Shown here piece by piece: positions 35,477 through 44,268 of a stretch of DNA of 64,000 nucleotides. Origin of the DNA: Nitrospira sp. GTDB taxonomy: Bacteria; Nitrospirota; Nitrospiria; Nitrospirales; Nitrospiraceae. The stretch spans positions 550,106-614,105 of the forward strand of contig SWDS01000010.1 in the NCBI GenBank assembly GCA_005116745.1, given 5' to 3'. The position numbers and the translations under genes are program-made. The notes under the pieces were generated by a model. It searched no databases. It saw nothing but the letters and a program-made list of their open reading frames with translations, and was not told the DNA's origin. Positions within the stretch are counted from its first letter, which is position 1. The number at the start of each line of letters is the position of its first letter.

Positions 35477-36520
35477 TTATTGGCGATTGTGTGTAGGGGG
35501 TAGAAGCGGAGGAAGTGCGCCAAGGTAACGAAAGGTCCCGTGATTGAGAAGGGTCGTGTTGGGCTTTAAGCGAAAATCATCATGTTCGGCATCGACAAAG
35601 CGTGGATCGGTAATCATATCCGACTCAGCTTGAAGCTCAGGTGCAGGAACATTCGGGGAGCCGGCTCTCATATAGTTCTCGTCACTATTGAACAACGCGT
35701 TATATGAGGTCTTGGTTTGACTCGACGCGGCAATGAGAAAGCCAATTTTATTGAGACTCACAATATTTCCAGAGGCTTCGATCGTCGACGAGCCTAGGAA
35801 TGCCGCTCCGCCACCATTCTTAACCAGGGTGTTATTGATGAGGACCACCTTTGCCTGATCACTGATCACGATGGCCTCAAATAGATTTCTGGTAATGATA
35901 TTGCGCTCAAGCCGAATGTCTGATTTTCCCGTGACGTTCACTCCATGGTCATTGTCATGGATAACGTTCCCAATCAACTGGACTTGAGAATCCGTGACAT
36001 GCACGCCGGTCGTCTCACTTCCCCCGATCACACAGTCTTCGATGCGAACTTCGTGTACCTGTTGGCCGAACACCATCCCCTTCACATGAAGATGATGGAG
36101 TGTAATGCGAGTTCCATTAAAGATTCCGAGAGCATGTCCCCCGTGCTCGTTGATCGTGAGCCCGCTGATGTCAATGTCCGTTGCCCCATACGGCCACTTT
36201 CCGACATGGAGCACGCCAACCATCGTCCCTCGTCCCAGCAGGATAGTTTTGTCGACCCCAGCACCGACAATCTTGATCTGTTCTTTGCTATGAATGGTCA
36301 AGTCCTGAGCGTAGGACCCGGCCTTGATGATTACCGTATCGCCCTTCATGGCGCTATCGACCGCCTCCTGAATCGACGAGAAATTCCCCGAGCCATCAAG
36401 CGCGACAGTAATGGTTCTTGGCGCAGAGGTAGGGTTCTCAGCCAGAGCGACCGCAAGTCCAGCGCTGCTTATCCCGAATAGTATGACCGTGAGAAAGACA
36501 AGCCGCATGAAGAATTTCAT
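35477..36520 (-). CDS. Exported right-handed parallel beta-helix protein
   Basis: The 347-residue protein has a signal peptide (LTVILFGISSAGLAVALA). It begins with the pectate-lyase/NosD-like entry FSSIQEAVDSAMKGDTVIIKAGSY and IVGAGVDKTILLG. About ten coils follow in which N-x-x, V-x-D and I-x-x-N rungs repeat (LIGNVIHDNDHGVNVTG, RLERNIITRNLFEAIVI, VLINNTLVKNGGGAAF). Such helices bind or cleave polysaccharides, or act as periplasmic scaffolds. No catalytic residues of a named lyase family are evident. It is divergent from coaE with only about 70 bases between them. The gene is a single unit. Confidence 0.8.
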   Translation of the reverse strand: MKFFMRLVFLTVILFGISSAGLAVALAENPTSAPRTITVALDGSGNFSSIQEAVDSAMKGDTVIIKAGSYAQDLTIHSKEQIKIVGAGVDKTILLGRGTMVGVLHVGKWPYGATDIDISGLTINEHGGHALGIFNGTRITLHHLHVKGMVFGQQVHEVRIEDCVIGGSETTGVHVTDSQVQLIGNVIHDNDHGVNVTGKSDIRLERNIITRNLFEAIVISDQAKVVLINNTLVKNGGGAAFLGSSTIEASGNIVSLNKIGFLIAASSQTKTSYNALFNSDENYMRAGSPNVPAPELQAESDMITDPRFVDAEHDDFRLKPNTTLLNHGTFRYLGALPPLLPPTHNRQ

Positions 36521-36589
36521 ACAAGCGGAGAGCTGGTGATGTCAATCGCGGTTTCCTGACAGATACAGCACATGATAAGCTCCGCTGCC

Positions 36590-37189
36590 ATGATGCTAAT
36601 TGGACTCACCGGAGGCGTCGCCACCGGAAAGAGCACGGTCGCGAAAATGTTCAGGCAATGCGGCGCTGTCGTGATCGATGCCGATCAGTTGGCGCGAGAT
36701 GTGGTCCAGCCAGGCAAACCGGCGTGGCGAGACATTGTTCATACCTTTGGTACAGGAATCCTTAATCCTGATCGTACGATCAACCGCCCAGCGCTCGGCT
36801 CGCTCATATTCAGTCATCCCAGGAAACGACGTGAGCTTGAGCGTATCATTCATCCTCGTGTGGCTCGTGAACAGCAACGACTGACGAGACAGGCAGCCAG
36901 AATCGATCCGGACGCCGTCGTGATCTATGACGTTCCCCTCCTATTTGAGGCAGGTGTCGACACACGTGTCGACAAGATCGTTGTCGTGACCGCCGATCAA
37001 GAAACCCAAATTGCCCGCCTCAACACACGAAACAACCTCTCACGATCCGAAGCCCTTCGACGGATTAGGAGCCAGCTACCGATGAATCGAAAGCGCCTGC
37101 TCGCAGACTTCGTTCTCGACGGAACAAAAGACACACGACGCCTCAAACAAGACGTGGGCAAGATTTGCAAAACTCTTCGAGCCCTGTAA
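36590..37189 (+). CDS. coaE: Dephospho-CoA kinase
   Basis: The 199-residue kinase catalyses the last step of coenzyme A synthesis. It has the P-loop GLTGGVATGKST near the N-terminus, DADQLARDVVQPG, the Arg-rich lid RRELERIIHPRV and the substrate loop VIYDVPLLFEAGVD. The VVVTADQETQIARL strand completes the family pattern. The start is one of two adjacent ATG codons at 36590/36593; the ATG at 36572 is also in frame. It leads the run coaE, trxB, thiI on +. Confidence 0.95.
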   Translation: MMLIGLTGGVATGKSTVAKMFRQCGAVVIDADQLARDVVQPGKPAWRDIVHTFGTGILNPDRTINRPALGSLIFSHPRKRRELERIIHPRVAREQQRLTRQAARIDPDAVVIYDVPLLFEAGVDTRVDKIVVVTADQETQIARLNTRNNLSRSEALRRIRSQLPMNRKRLLADFVLDGTKDTRRLKQDVGKICKTLRAL

Positions 37190-37278
37190 GGTGCCATTTT
37201 CTTCTGCGAAAAGACTGACTGATAAGGCGTAACAACCTTCTACCTTCTGATTCTCATGCTGTGTTAGAGTCCTCACCC

Positions 37279-38199
37279 ATGCGTGATCTCGTGATTATCG
37301 GTTCCGGTCCTGCAGGACTCACGGCCGCTATCTATGCTGCCCGAGCCAACCTCTCACCACTTCTCATTGAGGGATGGCAATCCGGTGGCCAGCTCACGAC
37401 CACGACGGAAGTCGAGAACTATCCCGGGTTTGCAAAGGGCATCATGGGTCCGGAGCTCATGAAAGAAATGAGGGCTCAAGCAGGACGGTTTGGGACGGAA
37501 TTCCTCACTGGTGACGTCTCTGCTGTAAGCTTCAAGAACCTCCCATTGATCCTGACGATTGATGGTGAGCGTACCGTCGAGGCGAAAACCGCCATCATTG
37601 CCACTGGAGCCTCAGCGATTCCGATTGGCCTGCCCAATGAAAAACGATTGACCGGTCACGGCGTCTCAACTTGCGCAACCTGCGATGGGTTTTTCTTTCG
37701 CGGGAAGGAGCTTATTGTTGTTGGTGGTGGGGATAGCGCAATGGAGGAAGCAACCTTCCTGAGCAAGTTTGCGACGAAAGTCTCGATTGTCCATCGACGC
37801 GACAAGCTTCGTGCATCGAAGATTATGCAAGATCGGGCCATGAAGAACGAGAAAGTCAGTTTCATCTGGAATGCTGTGGTTGAGGATATCCTTGGGCATG
37901 AGGTTGTCACCGGCGTGCGGCTGAAAAATATCGTTACTGGAAAAATATCGGAAGTGCCCTGCGCCGGTGTTTTTGTTGCCATCGGCCATAGACCTAACAC
38001 GGCGTTGTTCGCTGGTCAGATTGATATGGATGAGAAGGGCTACATCAGGACTCACGCGGGAACAGCCACCAGTATTCCCGGCGTCTTTGCCGCCGGTGAT
38101 GTGCAGGATTCACACTATCGGCAGGCCGTGACTGCAGCCGGGTCTGGCTGCATGGCGGCGATTGATGTCGAGCGATTTCTAGAGTCCAGTGAAGGGTGA
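37279..38199 (+). CDS. trxB: Thioredoxin-disulfide reductase
   Basis: The 306-residue flavoprotein has FAD-binding IIGSGPAGLTAA at the N-terminus, the redox motif CATC at 132-135 and NADPH-binding VVGGGDSAMEEA. The second FAD site is PGVFAAGDVQD, and HYRQAVTAAGSGCMAA closes it. It transfers electrons from NADPH to thioredoxin. From the ATG at 37279 the protein matches normal length; an upstream in-frame GTG at 37261 would add six residues. It is 15 bases from thiI, so the two are probably cotranscribed. Confidence 0.95.
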   Translation: MRDLVIIGSGPAGLTAAIYAARANLSPLLIEGWQSGGQLTTTTEVENYPGFAKGIMGPELMKEMRAQAGRFGTEFLTGDVSAVSFKNLPLILTIDGERTVEAKTAIIATGASAIPIGLPNEKRLTGHGVSTCATCDGFFFRGKELIVVGGGDSAMEEATFLSKFATKVSIVHRRDKLRASKIMQDRAMKNEKVSFIWNAVVEDILGHEVVTGVRLKNIVTGKISEVPCAGVFVAIGHRPNTALFAGQIDMDEKGYIRTHAGTATSIPGVFAAGDVQDSHYRQAVTAAGSGCMAAIDVERFLESSEG

Positions 38200-38214
38200 G
38201 GCGTTAGGGCTGAC

Positions 38215-39393
38215 ATGCGCTGGGCCATCGCTCATTACCACGAACTTGCCCTCAAAGGCCGCAATCGCGACTACTTTGAGCAATGCCTCATTCAGAACAT
38301 CCGGACAGCCCTCAAGGATTTAGGCGTTCGACAGGTCCAGAACCTCCACAGCCGGATCCGCATTGATCTTCCCCTGGAAGCGAACGCGGATGTTGTTCGA
38401 GATCGGCTCGTTCGTGTGTGTGGCATCGCAAACTTCTCGCTGGGTCGTGTGATTCCGCTACAGATTGCGAACCCTGACCTGGCGGCGCTCGCTGAGGTCG
38501 CTGTCGAAGAGATCACGGCAACCTCAGGCACGACCTTTCGAGTCACAGCCAAACGAGCTGATAAGCGATTGGCGCTGACGTCGATGGATATCGAAAGAAC
38601 CATTGGTGCAACAATATGTGAACGAACCGGCAAGACCGTCAATCTGAAAAACCCGGATGTGACTCTTTATATCGAGCTACTGTCGAGGGAAGCCTATTGC
38701 GCGGCTGAAAAAATCGAGGGACCTGGGGGGATGCCAGTCAGAGTCAGCGGAAAGATCGCCTGTTTGATTTCGGGAGGCATTGATTCACCGGTTGCTGCCT
38801 ATCGCATGATCAAACGCGGTTGCCATGCCTCCTTTGTTCATTTTTCAGGCCGTCCTTTGGTGAGTCGTGCTTCTGAGGACAAGGTGCGGGAATTGGTCCA
38901 AACCCTCACGGCGTATCAATATGCGTCGCGTCTCTACGTCATTCCTTTCGGAGAAATCCAGCGCGAGATTGTGTTGAATACACCACCACCGTTTCGCGTG
39001 GTGCTCTATCGGCGGATGATGCTTCGCATTGCTCAAGAACTCGCGCGAGTGGAACGATGTTGGGGGTTGGTGACAGGAGATAGTCTCGGGCAGGTCGCGT
39101 CGCAGACCCCTGAGAATCTGACGGTTGTTGAGGAAGCTGCCGAGATCCCAATCCTCCGGCCGCTCATCGGAATGGATAAACGGGAGATCATCGACGAGGC
39201 CAAGCGGATCCGAACCTATGAGACATCCATCGAACCCGACCAAGATTGCTGCAAGCTGTTCACCCCACCCCATCCCAGCACGAAAACCAGGATCGACGAC
39301 CTTCGAAAGGTTGAGCGGAGTTTGGATATCAGTCAACTCGTCAAGCAAGGGTTGGAGAGGGCTGAAGTGTCAGAATTCACTTTTCCTACCTGA
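38215..39393 (+). CDS. thiI: tRNA 4-thiouridine synthetase, ThiI without rhodanese domain
   Basis: The 392-residue enzyme has an N-terminal ferredoxin-like part, a THUMP domain (about 60-165, with TTFRVTAKRADKR) and the AANH-like catalytic domain with PP-loop SGGIDSPVAAY at 186-196. The downstream catalytic block GDSLGQVASQTPENL and the DCCKLFTPPHPSTK Cys pair are present. The C-terminal rhodanese domain of the E. coli enzyme (482 residues) is absent, so this is the shorter form that needs an outside sulfur carrier. It modifies tRNA uridine 8 and may also serve thiazole synthesis. It directly follows trxB. Confidence 0.93.
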   Translation: MRWAIAHYHELALKGRNRDYFEQCLIQNIRTALKDLGVRQVQNLHSRIRIDLPLEANADVVRDRLVRVCGIANFSLGRVIPLQIANPDLAALAEVAVEEITATSGTTFRVTAKRADKRLALTSMDIERTIGATICERTGKTVNLKNPDVTLYIELLSREAYCAAEKIEGPGGMPVRVSGKIACLISGGIDSPVAAYRMIKRGCHASFVHFSGRPLVSRASEDKVRELVQTLTAYQYASRLYVIPFGEIQREIVLNTPPPFRVVLYRRMMLRIAQELARVERCWGLVTGDSLGQVASQTPENLTVVEEAAEIPILRPLIGMDKREIIDEAKRIRTYETSIEPDQDCCKLFTPPHPSTKTRIDDLRKVERSLDISQLVKQGLERAEVSEFTFPT

Positions 39394-39834
39394 GTGAAGA
39401 TCTGATCCTTACGGTATCGTCACTCAGAGCATCGATGCCGATCGCGCACTATCCAAGCACGGAAGCCCTTCATTGAAGCCCATCGCTCCTAAGTTTCCCA
39501 TCAAATAGGCGCAAAGCAGACAAGGCAATAAGTCGTGTCTATTGGAGGCGGTTGCAAAAACGGTACACTCTAGAGAACACGCCTATTCCTGCCCTCCAAC
39601 CTCGGAAATGTCTGACTAATTCCAAATGCCGTATAGGAGCCAGCCGGATTCCTCTGAGTTTTGAGCGCTGGCTAATGGAAACTCATAATTATTCCGGCCT
39701 TCCCTAACAGAGCTCCGCGCTCTCTCCCATCTCCTCATGGGCCACCCCCACCATCTACAATCTCGTAGTAACAGTTCGCCGCTCACCATGATCTCCCGGT
39801 ACCCAGACTGGTCATTGCAACCGGAACCGACACG
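39394..39834. other. Intergenic stretch without a visible gene
   Basis: These 441 bases separate convergent thiI and the minus-strand gene at 39835. I looked for tRNA-like cloverleaf pairing, short coding frames with ribosome sites and strong hairpins, and found none that I would support. Confidence 0.5.
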
Positions 39835-40242
39835 CTATTTCTTCTTTCCACAAATCTCGACGGTCGCTTCGACTTGACCATCTCTTGGACTGACCATCAA
39901 CAGCATCCCTTTGTGCTCCAGGGCTCGCTTAAACAACGTGGCATAACCGTCATCGTATTGGCGTTCCTCGATTGTGGTCTTGCCGCTTTTGCGATCGTAT
40001 GCACTTTCGAAGACAAATGCGTCCACAGTCTGTGTGCCATTCCCTCGCGCGTTGCTCGTGACGCGCCAGAAACGATTCTCCGGATCGAGTATCCCGTTCG
40101 AGGTGTCCAGGGTGGCATTAGAACATAGCTTCACACCTTTCAACACCTCCACATATTCACCCCGATCCATGAATTGGGCGAAGCCTGACAAGGGACATCC
40201 AATAACGATTGCAAGAACTAGCAAGTGCCTAGACATAGACAT
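39835..40242 (-). CDS. Hypothetical exported protein
   Basis: The 135-residue protein has a signal peptide (LLVLAIVIGCPLSGFA) and a strong GGAGG site. The mature part contains GVKLCSNATLDTSNGIL and DGQVEATVEICGKKK, so two cysteines bracket a beta-rich domain and may form a disulfide. I recognise no family. It is alone on its strand and the next gene upstream begins 345 bases away. Confidence 0.6.
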   Translation of the reverse strand: MSMSRHLLVLAIVIGCPLSGFAQFMDRGEYVEVLKGVKLCSNATLDTSNGILDPENRFWRVTSNARGNGTQTVDAFVFESAYDRKSGKTTIEERQYDDGYATLFKRALEHKGMLLMVSPRDGQVEATVEICGKKK

Positions 40243-40586
40243 GTGATCCTCCGTCGTCGAGATAGTGGAAAGTCATTTGCACGCGGTCTGCCAGATTCAA
40301 TGGGACTACATACCGCACGTACCCCGGATATTGGCTATTCGAAATTCGCTCCGCCTTCCATTCAGACCTCTCTCACACTGTGGCTTGACCTGGACTTCTG
40401 TCACCGTACCCTGCTTCTACTCATTCCTTCGCTTACACCAATACGAGACTCTTGGGAACGACACCCTAGGCTTACGCGTCTGCCTTATTTCTTTGGTATC
40501 CGTATGCCTTCCTTCACCGATGGTTCAAGCGCACCTTTTAGCGGGTCGACAACGGTGAGTTCCCCAAAGTGTTCGCGTCATGCGAC
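40243..40586. other. Intergenic stretch without a visible gene
   Basis: These 344 bases carry no frame with a supportable start, on either strand. A 165-codon + frame crosses it but has no ribosome site and an atypical composition. Confidence 0.5.
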
Positions 40587-40895
40587 TCAGAATTTCAGCT
40601 TCATGTCCTTCAACGAAGCGCCACCTTTTTTCAGGAGGTCTCCTCCAGGAGTGCTATCACCTTGTGGAGACAGACTGCTCAGCTGCTCCTTGACCTGTTT
40701 CACTGTCCCCATATTCTTTTGAAGATCGTCGACATTCTTCTGCATATCCACCAACGCACTACCGAGCTGGCTCACCGACGTCGAAAGCCCAAAGATTCCT
40801 TGGGCAGCTGCATAGTGCAGAGAGAGCCCTCCCAGACCAAATCCCATAAAGAATGCCGTCACGATCATGCTGGAGGTCCGAGATCTGTTCTGCAT
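40587..40895 (-). CDS. Small membrane-anchored coiled-coil-like protein
   Basis: The ATG at 40895 follows GGAGGAG, which decides the start and gives 102 residues. A hydrophobic segment at about 10-31 (MIVTAFFMGFGLGGLSLHYA) is a signal or anchor. A helical stretch follows (VSQLGSALVDMQKNVDDLQKN) and then a Lys/Gly tail. The phrase AL-x-x-MQ-x-NVD-x-LQ recurs in the small protein at 43146-43358. I recognise no family. It is one end of the minus-strand mini-protein region. Confidence 0.6.
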   Translation of the reverse strand: MQNRSRTSSMIVTAFFMGFGLGGLSLHYAAAQGIFGLSTSVSQLGSALVDMQKNVDDLQKNMGTVKQVKEQLSSLSPQGDSTPGGDLLKKGGASLKDMKLKF

Positions 40896-41202
40896 ATTCT
40901 CCTCCTTTGCGGTTCCTTGCGGGCTACGTGCTCTGACCGCTGTCAGATTCGCCGCGTCCTGATTGTTTGTCGGTTGCCTTCTTTCGACCTCGTGATAATC
41001 TGATCCTTGATCTTGTCGTAGGTCATCATCCTGCCCTCTAGCCTTTGAACAGGCCATACGTAAGATCCCAAGGACGAGCCATATCCCTGAGAACCTGCGC
41101 GGCACCACCACTTAAAGCAGAGTGACGTCTGACGGAACGTGTCACCGGTATGAACCGAGATCCGCCAACAGAGGCCTACTCAACTACGAACGCTCACGCC
41201 CA
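40896..41202. other. Intergenic stretch without a visible gene
   Basis: About 307 bases between two small minus-strand genes. The frame of the downstream gene stays open here, but its strong ribosome site at 40895 argues against an earlier start. I see no other gene. Confidence 0.45.
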
Positions 41203-41379
41203 TTACGGCTTGACAGTTGCCGTCCGGTCCGTCCGGCCCATCAGAGTCAGAAGAGTGTGAGCCACGAGGAGGAAACCCAGCCCGCCGCTGGGGATATATC
41301 CCCAGGTTCCGCCGTACGACCAGATCGGAAGTACGCCGACACACAACACACCCAATACGACAATAATAATAGTACTCAT
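41203..41379 (-). CDS. DUF3309-type small membrane protein
   Basis: The 58-residue protein starts at an ATG behind AAGGAGAATCAAG. It is the DUF3309 pattern: one helix (STIIIVVLGVLCVGVLP), then W-x-Y-G-x-x-WGYIPSGGLGFLLV and a second hydrophobic stretch before a short basic tail. These two-helix inner-membrane proteins are common and uncharacterised, often in stress-related clusters. It lies among other tiny minus-strand genes. Confidence 0.8.
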   Translation of the reverse strand: MSTIIIVVLGVLCVGVLPIWSYGGTWGYIPSGGLGFLLVAHTLLTLMGRTDRTATVKP

Positions 41380-41629
41380 CTTGATTCTCCTTATGTTCGC
41401 ACATTCACCGCGCACTCGATTATTCTGTGGCCATACAGGCCACCGTCACAACTTCGGCTCGCCGGACGGATGTCTGCTATCACGGGATGAGAGACGACTG
41501 GGCACCTAGACTCCAGCATAGCGAGAGGCCAGCTGATAATCTGGTCAAAACAGCTCAGACGAAGAAAGAGGCAAGGCGGTAGACCACAATCACGATAATA
41601 GAACTGGCCGTCGCATTGTTCAGGCAGTT

Positions 41630-41860
41630 CTACTTGGCTTCCGTACAGTTCAATTCATCCCGCACAAGTCCCAGATGGGTTCGCTCCCGCCGAAGTCTCT
41701 GCATGTGCGCCTGGATATCGGCCAACATACAATCGATTTCCCGCACCCTGCTCGTCCGACCGGCCGGCCTGCGGCGAACGGACTGCCGACTCTCCTCACC
41801 GTTCATGACGCTCGCCGAAGTCTGGGATACACCTGATACGTCGTGCTTCTCGAGTTTCAT
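41630..41860 (-). CDS. Small hypothetical basic protein
   Basis: The ATG at 41860 follows AAGGAGGAGGCAAGG, an excellent site, giving 76 residues. The sequence (SQTSASVMNGEESRQS, then RMRRERTHLGLVRDEL-like C-terminal helix) is basic and probably partly disordered with one amphipathic helix (VREIDCMLADIQAHMQRLR). I recognise no family. A longer frame to 41977 exists but overlaps the zinc-ribbon gene and lacks a site. Confidence 0.5.
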   Translation of the reverse strand: MKLEKHDVSGVSQTSASVMNGEESRQSVRRRPAGRTSRVREIDCMLADIQAHMQRLRRERTHLGLVRDELNCTEAK

Positions 41861-41930
41861 CCTTGCCTCCTCCTTACTACCCGCCATAGGTTTAGCTCCT
41901 TCCAGATGCATTCGCCGCAGCAGCGAATGC

Positions 41931-42173
41931 TCATCGGAGCGATGCATACACTTCCGAGGGAATCGTGATGCGTTCAACGTCCCTCGTCCTGACCCTCCTG
42001 CGCGGGGTCACCCGCATGTTCTCCGAACGGCGGAAACGATTTGCACGAACGACGGCATCCTCGATACACCCACAATTGATGCAGCGTGTAGCCCTGTAGA
42101 GAGAGTCTGTTCCGCTGCTCAGATCATCGAAGGTCTCGCATACTAATAGCCCTCGACAGCGTTGGCAGACCAT
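41931..42173 (-). CDS. Small double-CxxC zinc-ribbon-like protein
   Basis: The start at 42173 has a GGAGGACCT site. The 80-residue product has CQRC (Cys3, Cys6) and CINC (Cys31, Cys34), a spacing suited to one zinc ion. The pattern C-x2-C-x-GLL...RC-x2-CG/C-x-I-x-D-x-x-x-x-N matches the second small protein at 45826-46056, so the two are paralogues. The tail is Arg-rich. Binding of nucleic acid or a partner protein is possible, but the function is unknown. Confidence 0.65.
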   Translation of the reverse strand: MVCQRCRGLLVCETFDDLSSGTDSLYRATRCINCGCIEDAVVRANRFRRSENMRVTPRRRVRTRDVERITIPSEVYASLR

Positions 42174-42462
42174 AGGTCCTCCTTCTGCGCCAATGGCGCA
42201 CATATGACACACCAGACACGGACGTCACATGACCTCTCGCCATCACGCTCAGTCCCTCACGAGACTGGGCAAGTTCTCCACATACACTTCTTCTTGCGCC
42301 GGAAGTATCCACGACTACCTCACTAGGGGTAAGCATACGGGAGTAGCCGGCCGCAGTCTGTTCACAATTGCTCACTAGGGAACGATTGCACAATGGAGGC
42401 GAGGCTGAACGTAGCCAGGTGTCGCATGACTGAATCAAAGCAACAGAATCAGAGGGCAAACT

Positions 42463-43131
42463 CTAGTCGTGCAGGACGACGTTGAGAAGAGAACTATGCA
42501 CGTGCAATCCGCCATTCCGGCGCGACCCACCTTTGTAGTCAATGAACCCGAGCTTGCGGAACTTGTTCATAAAGAAGCTGACGCGCGAGCGGGTGGTGCC
42601 GACCATTTCAGCCAAGGTTTCCTGACTGATCTTCGCAATGACCGTCTCCGGCTTGCCTTCCTTCCCAAAGTGGGCCAACAACAGCAGCGCACGCGCCAGC
42701 CGCTTCTCGCTGGAATTAAACAGTTGATCCACCAAATCCTCTTGGACACGGATTGAGTGCTTCAGTACATAGGACATGAACGCCGAGGCGAACTCGGGCT
42801 GCGCTTGAAGCAGGCGAAGCATAGCGGTTTTCTCGATACGAAGAATGCGGGTGTCTTCCAGGGTGGATGCGGTCGCCGTACGAATGAGTTGACCCACGAG
42901 GCAGGATTCGCCTAAAAACGAACCTCGCTCAAGAATGGCCACGACGGCTTCCTTGCCATGCTCCGAGAGCACGGTCACTTTCACCTTGCCCGCCTGGATG
43001 TAGAAGACGGCATCAGCCGTATCCCCCTGTGAATAGAGAGTACCATCCTTGGGGGACGAGAGACTTCGAATGCCCTTGTCGATCTTATCGAGAAATTTGT
43101 CCAGATTGAACGGCGTGCGTATGCGTACCAT
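42463..43131 (-). CDS. Crp/Fnr-family transcription regulator
   Basis: The 222-residue regulator has an N-terminal cyclic-nucleotide-binding-like barrel (VFYIQAGKVKVTVLSEHGKE, RGSFLGESCLVGQ), a dimerisation helix and a C-terminal winged helix with ETLAEMVGTTRSRVSFFMNKFRKLGFIDY. No N-terminal iron-sulfur cysteines are present, so it is not an Fnr oxygen sensor. The phosphate-binding Arg-Ser pair typical of cAMP binding is also not apparent. The start is ATG 43131, after GTG 43134, with GGAAGG upstream. It is 14 bases from the small gene upstream, suggesting cotranscription. It may control the surrounding small genes. Confidence 0.9.
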   Translation of the reverse strand: MVRIRTPFNLDKFLDKIDKGIRSLSSPKDGTLYSQGDTADAVFYIQAGKVKVTVLSEHGKEAVVAILERGSFLGESCLVGQLIRTATASTLEDTRILRIEKTAMLRLLQAQPEFASAFMSYVLKHSIRVQEDLVDQLFNSSEKRLARALLLLAHFGKEGKPETVIAKISQETLAEMVGTTRSRVSFFMNKFRKLGFIDYKGGSRRNGGLHVHSSLLNVVLHD

Positions 43132-43145
43132 CACTCGCCTTCCTC

Positions 43146-43358
43146 TTAGCGGCCGCGGTTCAGGGAGTAGGATCCGCCAGACGACGGGGCGGGAGCCTGC
43201 AGGCTATCCACATTCTGTTGCATTTCTCTCAATGCCTGGCCGATCTGTTTGACCGAACAATGGCGCAGAGCATGGATGCTCTGCCCCTGCCACAGTCGAA
43301 GACCATTTTTCGACGATGAATCGAGTGTCAATACATAGGTCTGCTGTGTGTTCTTCAT
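43146..43358 (-). CDS. Small hypothetical protein upstream of the Crp gene
   Basis: From the ATG at 43358 with an ACGGAGGATATC site the product has 70 residues. It contains LTLDSSSKNGLRLWQGQS and then the helix IGQALREMQQNVDSLQ. That helix phrase resembles one in the protein at 40587-40895. The Ser/Gly tail is short. I recognise no family. It is most likely cotranscribed with the Crp/Fnr gene that follows. Confidence 0.6.
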   Translation of the reverse strand: MKNTQQTYVLTLDSSSKNGLRLWQGQSIHALRHCSVKQIGQALREMQQNVDSLQAPAPSSGGSYSLNRGR

Positions 43359-43437
43359 GATATCCTCCGTTGCAATGCCTACCAATGACTTCAGCATCAC
43401 GCCGAAGCATCCAACAGCGAATGGGCCCTCTACTCTG

Positions 43438-43806
43438 TCATGCAGCCCGAAACACCGCGAGCAAATCGCTCAATGCCATGGTCTTGTGTTTCAACACGAC
43501 CCGCTCCGCCTTCAGCGCATCCAGCGCAAACTCCTTCTCGACACCGTCCTCAAGGGAGGTCATGATAAGCGAATGCACACGATCACATTCCTGTTGGACC
43601 TTTGCCTGGACCACCTGGTTGACAGCCAGCATGTCCAAGACAGTTGCCTTGGTCGAGGCGAGATGCGACTGTACGTCTGCCTCTAAATAGTTGATACGAG
43701 CAGCCTCGCTCACACAACGATCTATGCTTTGCGCCAAGAAGACGTACAATCGAGCCAACGCATCCGTGATGTCGATGTGACTATGAACGGTAGATTGAAC
43801 GGTCAT
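43438..43806 (-). CDS. Small helical hypothetical protein
   Basis: The 122-residue protein starts behind GGAAGGA. It is almost entirely alpha-helical, with heptad-like spacing in YVFLAQSIDRCVSEAARINYL, AVNQVVQAKVQQECDRVHSL and ALDALKAERVVLKHKTMAL. I recognise no family and see no membrane segment. Position and strand place it with the other mini genes upstream of the Crp gene. Confidence 0.55.
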   Translation of the reverse strand: MTVQSTVHSHIDITDALARLYVFLAQSIDRCVSEAARINYLEADVQSHLASTKATVLDMLAVNQVVQAKVQQECDRVHSLIMTSLEDGVEKEFALDALKAERVVLKHKTMALSDLLAVFRAA

Positions 43807-43853
43807 GCTTCATATTCCTTCCAGTTACAGACACACGGACGCCTCAATGCGAC

Positions 43854-44057
43854 TTACACCACCTGAGGTGACGGGGTGGCTGCCCCCGGCACGGGTTTTA
43901 TAGAAAGACTAGGCTCCACCGTCCCCTGCATCGATGCCTTCAGCTCCTGGATAGCCCGTTCGACATCTTGCTCCGTCGATCCAAACCGGTCTCCCATCAC
44001 CTTGATAGCCTGCGCAATCGCTTTCTTCATCTTCGAGATCTGTTCTTCTGTTGTCAT
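43854..44057 (-). CDS. Small hypothetical protein
   Basis: The ATG at 44057 follows GAGAGGGGTT and yields 67 residues. The helix EEQISKMKKAIAQAIKVMGDRFG and the following STEQDVERAIQEL suggest a small helical bundle. The tail is Pro-rich. I recognise no family. It lies 43 bases from the DUF1328 gene on its upstream side. Confidence 0.55.
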   Translation of the reverse strand: MTTEEQISKMKKAIAQAIKVMGDRFGSTEQDVERAIQELKASMQGTVEPSLSIKPVPGAATPSPQVV

Positions 44058-44100
44058 AACCCCTCTCTCATCTGTGCATCTCCTCAATGGATGTAATCGT

Positions 44101-44268
44101 TTAGAACACCCGGCCGGTGCGTCCCGCTACCACGTGGATCATCAGCAATACCATCCCGCCCGCAAACAGAGTCCAGGAACTCTGAGTCGCGACCGTGGCT
44201 ATTCCAGCCCAATGCAACCCTCCGGCAATCAATCCCAGACATAAGAATATCGCGGCATAGCCCACCAT
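44101..44268 (-). CDS. DUF1328-type small membrane protein
   Basis: This 55-codon gene is easily missed because of its size. It has an AAAGGAGTCC site before ATG 44268. The product is the DUF1328 pattern: YAAIFLCLGLIAGGLHWAGIA, then TVATQSSWTLFAGGMVLLMI and VVAGRTGRVF. That gives two hydrophobic segments with no other domain. DUF1328 proteins are tiny inner-membrane proteins of unknown role, often induced by envelope stress. Its family identity makes this the best-supported of the very small genes here. Confidence 0.88.
   Translation of the reverse strand: MVGYAAIFLCLGLIAGGLHWAGIATVATQSSWTLFAGGMVLLMIHVVAGRTGRVF

Noticed and set aside
39394..39834. A tRNA or other structured RNA in the gap after thiI
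   Set aside because: No cloverleaf arms, T-loop consensus or long stems were found.
40225..40722. A 165-codon frame on the plus strand
   Set aside because: It has no ribosome site, has biased composition and overlaps the well-supported small gene at 40587-40895.
42124..42459. A 111-codon frame upstream of the zinc-ribbon gene
   Set aside because: It overlaps the zinc-ribbon gene in another frame and shows no ribosome site or family pattern.
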